From positions 3,234,001-3,298,000 of the forward strand of contig OZ022501.1 of NCBI GenBank assembly GCA_963989385.1: 64,000 bases of DNA. Reading direction: 5' to 3'. Origin of the DNA: Ctena decussata. Its lineage: Eukaryota > Mollusca > Bivalvia > Lucinida > Lucinidae. The notes under the pieces are model-generated. The model worked only from the letters and a program-made list of their open reading frames with translations. It was not told the DNA's origin and ran no database searches. The translations under genes were made by a program, and so were the position numbers. Positions 55,902 through 64,000 of this stretch are shown here, piece after piece (position 1 is the first letter of the stretch; every line of letters starts with the position of its first letter).

Positions 55902-57245
55902 ACGAGGGCTGTTCAGAAAGTTCTGATCTTTATGGTCCACCGTACACATTTTAAAAGATATTTGCACGAGATTTTCATATGCATAAAGTACGTTTTATTA
56001 CCTACACATTCATATATATTTTGTTACTATCGGACATTTAGTCTTGGAGATATATGCGTTTTAATTAGGGCCACTCGGTACCACTGGCCATTTTTCTCAA
56101 CAGCTATGAAAGCTTCAGAAAAGTCAGAAATACGGGCTTATATTAAAGCCCGCGGGGCCTTGAACATTCCTGCTAAACAAATTCAAAAGGAACTGTGTGA
56201 TATTTATGGATCTTCTGCTGTTTCAATAATAACAGTTCGACGCTGGTTACATAAATTCAAAAATGGAAAATTTAATATTGACGACAGTGACCGTTCTGGG
56301 AGACCCCGTAATTCTGTAAATAAATCCAGTATAGCTGCTGTCAAATATATGGTTGAAGAGGATGCCCGATATACTGTTCGACAAATAGCACCATATATAG
56401 GTATAACATCGGCAGCTACGCATAAGATTCTGACTGAACATTTGGGACTGAGGAAAATATGTGCTCGTTGGGTACCTCATTTATTAACAAAGGAACAAAA
56501 AGCTGACCGTGTAAAATGTTCCAGGAAATTGCTGAAAACATATAAAAATTGTGACAACAAAAGGATAAATGAATTGTTAACTGGTGATGAATCTTGGATT
56601 TATTATTTTGAACCCCAACGAAAAGTCAATAATTAAGTGTGGATCTCCAAAAACCAAAATAGACCAGTTATTGCGAGAAGGTTATCAGAGTTCTAAAAAA
56701 GTTCTTTATGCTATTTTCTTCAATTCCAAAGGCCCTGTCGTGCAAATAGCTTCACCAAAGGGATGTTCAGTTACTGGCAAGTTTTATAAAAACAACGTAC
56801 TTAAGAAAGTAAAGAAATATTATGTCAAAAGGCGTCCGAAGACTGGCATACGCAACATCTGCTTAATTCATGACAATGCCCCGGCTCACAAAAGCAAGAT
56901 TGTTCAAGACTATTTGCGCACAGAAAACATTAAACAACTACCCCATCCCCCATATTCGCCGGATCTAAGCCCATGTGACTTTTTCTTATTTCCCAGATTG
57001 AAAAATAAGTTATCTGGTAGACATTATGGCTCGAGAAGTGCATTAGGAAGTGCGATATATCAGTGTCTCAACACCATACCAAGGGCAGACTACTTTGCAG
57101 CATTCCGGGCATGGATTTTCAGACTTGAAAAGTGTATTTCAGTTAAGGGAGAATATTTTGAGGAATGAAATAAAGATTTTGATAATATCGTTTAAAATTA
57201 TCTTTTTTTAGCCCCGGGATCAGAACTTCTTGAACAGCCCTCGTA
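55902..57245 (+). mobile_element. mariner transposon with 27-28 bp TIRs
   Basis: Left end TACGAGGGCTGTTCAGAAAG; the right end is its complement with one or two changes (TACGAGGGCTGTTCAAGAAG read inward). TA lies at both edges (55902-55903 and 57244-57245), the mariner target duplication. The interior is a single mariner transposase reading region, 56106-57168. Confidence 0.9.
56106..57168 (+). pseudogene. mariner transposase, frameshifted
   Basis: It starts MKASEKSEIRAYIKARGALN, a helix-turn-helix region of the mariner type, with the second half containing SGRPRN and TVRQIAPYIG. The linker has WVPHLLT and the first catalytic Asp is in TGDESWIYYF. An in-frame TAA at 56634 and a frame change before about 56695 break the gene. 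The second frame resumes with HDNAPAHKS (second Asp) and YSPDLSPCDFFLFP (third Asp). The spacing between the last two is 34 residues, the DD34D signature. It cannot make a full protein as it stands. Confidence 0.9.
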
Positions 57246-57341
57246 TATGATTAGGACCTAAAACAACCGATTTTTTCTTGTTTTGGGTACTTTCCTCTTA
57301 CCTAAGAGCCACTTCAAAAGTCATGTATTCCGTATATATGT

Positions 57342-58243
57342 AAAGGACCTGGTATGATAAGGCCCATATTTGGCCCCCAGAAAACTCATTTTTCAAAAGT
57401 TCTATTTCAATAACTAAAATGCATTCATAGAAAAGTTTGAACCTAAAATGTAACAGCAAATACAAACTCAACCAGTTCTTGCATAAAATATTTGTGTTTC
57501 AATCTTAAACATACCCATACCCCCAGCAGATTCTGAGGAAAATGACAAATTTGGTAGCCCTTGCAGCTTTCAAAATATATGCGCCCGGCCTCCAGCACAT
57601 TTTATATTTTATATGCAGACATGAGTTTGATATATTTACATGCCATGAAACTGTCACATGTGCTGGAGACCGGGCTGTATGTTTATTTTTTACCTTGTGT
57701 TACCAAACTGACAGCTTTTGGAACATTTTTCTTGTTTTCTCAACACTAAAACGACCATATGCCCGCTCAAAGACAAAATAAACATATGTTGTGAGTATTC
57801 ATTTTCTTAAATAGAACACAAGAAATAATTTGGTACACATTTTATTTTGATCTGTTCGATTTTTTTGTTTAGCGTCTCGCGACTTGCAAACGAGTGGGTT
57901 GGGTACCTTGACAGGCCTTGTGCAGTGCGCAAGTAATTAGCCGTGGTACTCAACGTATAAGCATTTCATCAAAAGCCTATTATCAAGAGCCTTCAAAAGC
58001 TATTGTAAATGACTTATTTTTGTAAAGGAAAAATTATTAAAATCAGTTTTTCATGCAATTTTCCTTCATATACTTAAACCAACATAACCATGTCAGAAAT
58101 CATGTTGCTCTGAGAATTAACAAAAGTGAAACATATTATTTCTGTTTGTTCCCATACACACAAATAATGAGCAATAGAAACCATGCAATTTTGAGAGAAT
58201 TTGAATGGGGGCCAAAAATGGCCCTTATCATACCAGGTCCTTT
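57342..58243. mobile_element. non-autonomous TIR element, second copy
   Basis: Same ends and interior as 39914-40753 (AAAGGACCTGGTATGATAAG inverted at 58224-58243). The two copies differ by many substitutions and an extra ~60 bp near 57390-57450. Both contain an ORF beginning MTNLVA, but changes are mostly non-synonymous. Confidence 0.8.
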
Positions 58244-58452
58244 CCCGCGGATATATCGTGTACTAAAAATTAATGAATATAAGGGTCGAATAGCATTCTT
58301 TGATTTTCAATAAACTCCCTGGTTAATATGAGACGAATACCTACCCTTTTTTGGTCAATTTTTGGACCGTCACAGGCAGCTCCGGATGCCTGTCACAACT
58401 TTTTATCGGTACCTCCGCGGAGGTACCTGTGATAGTTTACCAGGCGTGCCAA

Positions 58453-58850
58453 AGTAAAAAGATAGGCAACGATCAGTAATCCCACATCCCGCTCTCAAAA
58501 CCAATAGGGAAAAGAGCACACATACACGGAAAAACTTGACACAAGTTCACGAAAGACACACACGTTAAACAGAATGAGCAGCTCTTTCCCAAATAGGTGG
58601 TCATTCAGCTACTCTTATCAAAAACATCATCAACATCTATTTTTATCTATTTTATCTTTAACTTACAAAACAAAACAAAAGGTAGATTAGGGTGGCTAAA
58701 CAGGTGACCAAACCGGAAAAAAAACATAGACAAGCGAGACATAGCACAATGTAACATCAAGGAACCAAGGAATCAATGAACCACAACAGATGAACCGCCT
58801 TTGAACGGGCAGCAAAAGATTACTGGAGGGCTTAAACATGTTTAACTCTT
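58453..58850 (-). mobile_element. Naiad-related 3' end, family B
   Basis: Minus strand, with the terminus complement TTGCCTATCTTTTTACTTTG at 58453, hairpin H2 (GAATGAGCAGCTC...GGTGGTCATTC, about 58572-58612) and hairpin H1 region near 58796 (ACCGCCTTTGAACGGG). Confidence 0.7.
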
Positions 58851-59409
58851 GAAAGCTCTTGAAACATTAAGGCCGACGGTGTAGTATAACCTACTTCTAA
58901 AATAGTTCAGACAGGACATTTTGTCAGTCGTCCGATATTAGAATTATAAGTTTCTCCCAACGTGTTGGAGCCATAATCTAAAATAGTTTTATACGAACTG
59001 CCCATTTAAGCCACTTTATATACACCTATTATTTGCATAATGTATAAGCATGTTACAGATAGATACCGATTAAAAATCATTATAGTTTCTTACTTTCAGC
59101 CAATATGTCTACATTCACATCTGTCTAAATACAAGAACGGATTTTCTCCCTAGTTTGCAGTAGAATGCTTATAGATACGAGTTTGTCGGCCGTTTCCCTC
59201 AAGCGTAAATTTACAAAATCTAGTGCGTATTTTCTCAATAACAACACCTTGGTGATAGCCAGATATATCAGACTATAAATTGAACTGTTCAGACACATTT
59301 AATCATGAAGGTCCGCACACCGAATCTGCCTAGATAAATCAAGGGCGATGGAAAATCTGATTAAACCACTGTGGCATGCCATGTCTGTTGCTTGGTTATT
59401 AAAGTTTCA

Positions 59410-60030
59410 AATGATATGTGACACCCCAGGGATCTCCAGGTGTTCAAATACATTTTTTCTGCCGAGTCCTCATCTCTGATTCTTCAAAAAACTTATTTGC
59501 GATTTGTTGTTTCCTATGATGGTTCATTGATGGAATACGACACCTTATTTTTTATCAAACAGCTGACTAAATTTATCGAACCACCGCAGAGCAGCGGGCG
59601 ATGTTTGAATCCAGTAAAGATTGTTTCAGCCACCCCCCCTAACCCTTATCTTTTGCTGACCCGTCCAAGGCGTTATTTTATTGTGGTTCCTCAGTGTTGC
59701 ATATTGTTATTTCCACTTGCCTATGGTCTTCAGCAGTCTGGTCGACTGAATAGCTGCCCATCATGCTTTCTGTTTTTGTTTTGTTTTGTGATTTAAACTA
59801 AAAATATAGGTAAAAATAGAAATTGCTGCGGTTCTTTAAGTAGGGTAGCTGAATGACAATCTATTTTGGACTGAGTGACCATCTTTTTGGGACAGAGCTG
59901 CTGATTCAGTTTACCGTGCGTGTCTATCGTGAACTTATGTCATATTTATGCATTTGCTTCTTTCCCTTTTGGTTTCGTTTTGAGAGCGGGATTTGATTGT
60001 ATTAGTTCCTGCTCGTGACCTTTTTACTTT
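59410..60030 (+). mobile_element. Naiad-related 3' end, family B
   Basis: Collinear with 5040-5600, from CCCAGGGATCTCCAGGTG through GAGTCCTCATCTCTGATTC, CTGACCCGTCCAAGGCG and the H2 hairpin (partly duplicated at 59846-59915) to GCTCGTGACCTTTTTACTTT. It faces the copy at 58453-58850 in opposite orientation about 560 bp away. Confidence 0.7.
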
Positions 60031-60239
60031 GAAATATTAATTATCTAAATCACTTCAGGCATTTCCATTCCAAAGTGAGATGATTTACACACAAAAAAAA
60101 AAAAAGAACACACTTTATATGATAGATTAATTTAGATATTTTTCTTATGGCAAGGTTGATACCAGTAAAGACTTTAAGACTTTAAAGGAAACAATATATC
60201 ATATTTTGTTTCTGCACTGTACACTTCTGTTTCACCTGC

Positions 60240-61396
60240 AATATGCTTTACATTTTTAACTCACCTGATACATTAGGCTCATAGATGAGCTTATAGTAAA
60301 GCCAGACATCCGTCGTCCCTCGTCCGTCCCTCGTCAACATTTTCAATCATCTTCTCCTCTGAAACCACTAGGCCGATTGAAGCCATATTTCATATGGAGC
60401 CTACCTAGGTCTTGGGAACGAAAAATTGTGTTAAGGGTACCTGGTACCTGGGTAACATGACCAACATGGTTAAAACCCTTCAAACATCTTCTACTCCAGA
60501 ACCGAAAGACCCATGACCTTGGATCCTTGTATGTAGCATCGGGCATTCAAGCCCATCATAGTCTGTACAAATGATGACATTAGATTGACCTTGACCATAT
60601 TTACGACATGGTCACCTTTGGTACATTATGCTCGTATATGGGAAACAGTGGATTTCTCAGAAACTTTTTAAGTTTAAAGTATAATATTTGGTATATATGC
60701 TTAACTAAATGACCAGATGAAGAAATTATGACGCTAAAGGTCAAGGCCATGCTTTGTCCTTTGTTCAAGGACACTGTGATTGTGTCTCCTATCACCTTTT
60801 TCAATCATCTTCTCCTCTGAAGCCACATAGCTAACTGAACCCATATTTCATATGGGGCTTTAGTGGTCCAAAGAAATTTAAGTTTTGTTCAGATGGTCTT
60901 GGTCACCTGACCAAGTTAGCCGCCATGCCCAAATAGGGTAAAAACCCTTCAAAAATCTTCTCCAGAACTGAAAGGCCTATGACCTTGAAACCTAATATGT
61001 AGCATTCAAGCCCATCATAGTTTGTACAAATGATGACCATAGATTGACCTTGACCTAATGTACGATAAATTCAACTTTGGTACGTTATGCTTTTGTATGG
61101 AAAAATGCTTAAACGGTGTATTTCTAAGAAACTTTTTAAGTTTAAGGTATAATTTTGGTGTATATATAATAACCAGATGAAGTTTTATGTCGCTTAAGTT
61201 CAAGGTCATCCTTTGACCCTTGTTCAAGGACACTGATATTCTGTCCCCTGTCAACTATTCAATCATCTTTTCCTCTAAAGCCACTGGGCCGATTGAAGCC
61301 ATATTTCATATTGAGCTTTAGTGGGCCAAAGGAATAAAAGTTTGTTCAAATGGTTTTGGTCTCATGACCAAGATGGCCGCCACGCCCATATATGGT
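60240..61396. repeat. satellite-like tandem array, unit about 455 bp (left part)
   Basis: TTCAATCATCTTCTCCTCTG followed by CCGATTGAAGCCATATTTCA recurs at about 60343, 60800 and 61256. Each unit has a GACCTTGACC...TACGACAT...ACTTTGGTAC.TTATGC stretch. The array resumes after 63361 and continues past the window edge. Confidence 0.75.
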
Positions 61397-63361
61397 AACA
61401 AGAGGGCCATGAGGCCCTGAATCGCTCACCTGGGCAATTGGCAAGGTGGCCTTTTCTTATCATGTCTGAAATTGTCAAAATATGAGTCTTGGGTCAAAAG
61501 TCAAAGAATGACCATGACCGATTGTACTCATAAATCTTCATGTACTCATTAAGACAACCATATAAACCATTTTTAGGCCAAAATCTTCAAAACTTTCCAC
61601 GAAATCGTATATTCTAGCATTTTCCCATATTTGACCATGCCGCAAAAATTCAAGGTAAACCCAAGGTCACCATTTGAACAGTCTTGGTGGTACTCTAGTA
61701 CTCCATGCTACTTACCAAGTCTCAAGGTCATAGGTGTATTGGTTCTGGAGAAGAAAAATATTAAAGAATTATACCATAAGTGGTAGTGGCGGCCATGTTG
61801 GTCATGTGACCTGGACCGTTTGAACAAATTTTTATTTAATCAACCCCTGGAGGCTCTATATGAAATGCGTTTACAATTGGCCCTTTGGCTTTTGAGGAAA
61901 TGGTTAAAAATGTCCAAATATGAGCAATCTGGATCAAAGGTCAAGAAATGACCTTGACCTCTTGTACTCATAATTCTTCATGACCTCATTAAGACAACTG
62001 TATATACCAATTTTTAGGCCAAAATCTTCAAAACTTTCCATAAAATCTTATTTTCTGGCATTTTCCCATATTTGACCTTGCTGTAAAAAAGTCAAGGTCA
62101 ACACAAGGTCATAATTTGAATAATCTTGATAGTACTCAAGTACCCAATGCTACATACAAAGTCTCAAGGCCAGGCGTCAATTGGTTCTGGAGAAAAGATT
62201 TTTAAAGGATTTTACCATATATGGGCACAGTGGCCATGTTGGTCATGTGACCAGGACCATTAGAAAATATTTTCATTCCCAGACTCCTGGAGGCTCTATA
62301 AAAATTTTGGTCACAATTGGCCCGGTGGTTTTTGAGGAGATTGTTTGAAACTGTCAAAATATGAGAGTTCTGGGTCAAAGGTCAGATAATGACCTTGACC
62401 TCTTGTACTCACAAATCTTCTGGTACCCATTAAGATGACTGTATATACCAGTTTTTAGGCCAAAATCTTCAAAACTTATTATGAAATCTCATGTTGTAGC
62501 ATTTTCCATTATTTGACCATGCCGTAAAAAAGGTCAAGGTCAACACAAGGTCATAATTTGAACAATCTTGATAGTACTCAGGTACCCAATGCTACATACT
62601 AAGTCTCAAGGCCATCGGTCAACTGGTTCTGGAGAAGAAGATATTTACAGGTTTTTACCATATATGGGCGTGGTGGCCATGTTGGTCATGTGACCTGGAC
62701 CGTATAAATAAATTTTTGTTCCCTCAACCCCTGAAGGCTCTATATGAAATTTGGTTTCAATTGGCCCAGTGGCTTTTGAGGAGATTGTTAGAACTTATCA
62801 AAATATGAGAGTTCAGGGTCAAAGGTCAAAGAATGACCTTGACCTCTTGTACTTGTAAATCTTCATGAAGTCATTAAGATGTCTGTAGATACCAATTTTT
62901 AGCCCAAAATCTTCAACAGTTTCAAGATATCTTATGTTGTAGCATCTTGCCATATAAAAGCATATGGAAGCAAATTTGACCTTACCGTAAAAAAGGTCAT
63001 GGTCAACCCAAGGTCATAATTTGAACACTCTTGGTAGAACTCGCGTACCCGATGCTACATATCAAGTTTCAAGGCCATCGGCCTATTGGTTCTGGAGAAG
63101 AAGATTTTTTTCAGGTTTTTACCATATATGGGCATGGCGGCCATGTTGGTCATGTGACCAGGACCGTTTGAACATCTTTTCATTCCTAAGGTCCCAGGAG
63201 GCTCTATATGAAATTTGGTTACAATCGGCCCAGCGGTTTCAGAGGAGAAGTCATTTGAAATTGTGGACGGACGACGGACGGACGGACGGACGACGACGGA
63301 CGACGGAGCCTTACCATCCTATAAGCTCCCCCGGAGCCGCTGGCTCAGGTGAGCTAAAAAC
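61397..63361 (+). mobile_element. element AAGAGGGCCATGAGG...CAGGTGAGCTAAAA with ~445-bp internal tandem units
   Basis: It starts AAGAGGGCCATGAGGCCCTG and CGCTCACCTGG, and ends with GGACGGACG repeats and GGCTCAGGTGAGCTAAAA; CTCACCTG and CAGGTGAG are inverted near the ends. Four diverged internal units each hold GGTCATGTGACC, CTATATGAAATTTGGTT and ATGACCTTGACCTCTTGTAC. The flanks join cleanly as a satellite unit if it is removed, so it inserted into the satellite. No protein is coded. Confidence 0.7.
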
Positions 63362-64000
63362 CCTTAAAACATCTTATCCTCTAGAAACGAAAGACCTATG
63401 ACCTTGAAACCTAGTATGTAGCATTGGGCAGTCAAGCCCATGATAGTTTGTACAAACGAAGACCCTAGGTTGACATTGACTTAATTTACGACATGACCAA
63501 CTTTGGTACGTTATGCTTCTGTATGGGAAAATGCTTAAACAGTGGATTCTCAAAAACAATTAAGTTTAAGGTATAATATTTGGTACATATGGTTAACTAA
63601 ATGACCAAATGAAGAAATTATTAGGCTAAAGGTCAAGGTCATGCTTTTACTTTTGTTCAATGACACTGTGATTCTCTGTCTTCTGCAAACATTTTGATTC
63701 ATCTTCTCCTCTTCAAAGCTACTGAGCCGATTGAAGCCATATTTTATATGAAGCTTTCGTTGGCCAAAGAAATTAAAGTTCGTTAAGATGATGTCGGTCA
63801 CATGACCAAGCTGACCGCCACGCCTATATATGGTAAAAACCCTTCAAAATTCTTCTTCTCCGGAGCCAAAGGCCTAGTGGCCTTGTGGCATGGTATGTAG
63901 CATGGAAGACTCGGGTCCATCAAAATTTGCACAAATCATGACCGATCATTGGCCTTGGCCTTATTTATGGGAAGGTCAAAATGCTTAAACAGAAGATTTT
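63362..64000. repeat. satellite-like tandem array, unit about 455 bp (right part)
   Basis: Continuation of 60240-61396: CATCTTCTCCTCTTCAAAGC and CCGATTGAAGCCATATTTTA near 63697. It is cut by the window edge. Confidence 0.7.

Noticed and set aside
55884..56105. Start of the mariner gene at the upstream ATG (55885)
   Set aside because: That ATG lies outside or within the left TIR and the first ~74 codons have no mariner similarity. The family-like start is at 56106.
60240..64000. CRISPR-like or coding repeat array
   Set aside because: Units are ~450 bp, diverged and without spacer structure. This is eukaryotic satellite and transposon sequence.

Overview
The window looks like nuclear DNA of a bivalve mollusc, probably a clam. 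Three things point there: AT-rich sequence with short exons and GT/AG introns; tRNA-derived SINEs and GAGCCGCG and GGTGAGCTAAAA repeats of the kind I know from bivalves; and N-terminal-endonuclease Penelope-like retrotransposons (Naiads) that use in-frame UGA, reported so far from clams and spiders. No bacterial, viral, rRNA or CRISPR features were seen. Species assignment is inference.

Three host genes can be supported, all on the minus strand. At 9749-14847 a four-exon gene encodes a 156-residue secreted cysteine-containing protein; its exons were assembled from splice sites and reading phase, since none stands out as an ORF. At 35246-39662 and 45190-47567 lie two tandem paralogous seven-transmembrane receptors, each with two coding exons split at the same place and phase.

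The rest is mostly mobile DNA. The centrepiece is a head-to-tail pair of Naiad elements at 17329-25000. Copy 1 (coding 18064-21174, minus) keeps the whole GIY-YIG endonuclease, linker and reverse transcriptase frame, interrupted only by three UGA codons, each at a position expected to be cysteine. A SECIS-like stem-loop overlaps the normal stop codon. Copy 2 is about 99% identical, cut off inside the endonuclease and frameshifted once. Many other 5'-truncated 3' ends of this and related families (called A-E here) are scattered through the window, down to one insertion of about 19 bases. They share two RNA hairpins that appear to covary.

Other elements: a mariner (DD34D) with a broken transposase at 55902-57245; a long foldback transposon at 49502-51655 carrying the tail of a SWIM-finger gene; fragments of an RTE-like LINE at 5801, 33680 and 51925; several palindromic MITEs; a retroelement family carrying a hammerhead ribozyme (intact at 46375-46420, decayed at 16601-16646); a minisatellite at 26137-27010; and a ~455-bp satellite from 60240 to the end, interrupted by a 2-kb element. 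Insertions are often nested, so relative ages can be read from them.
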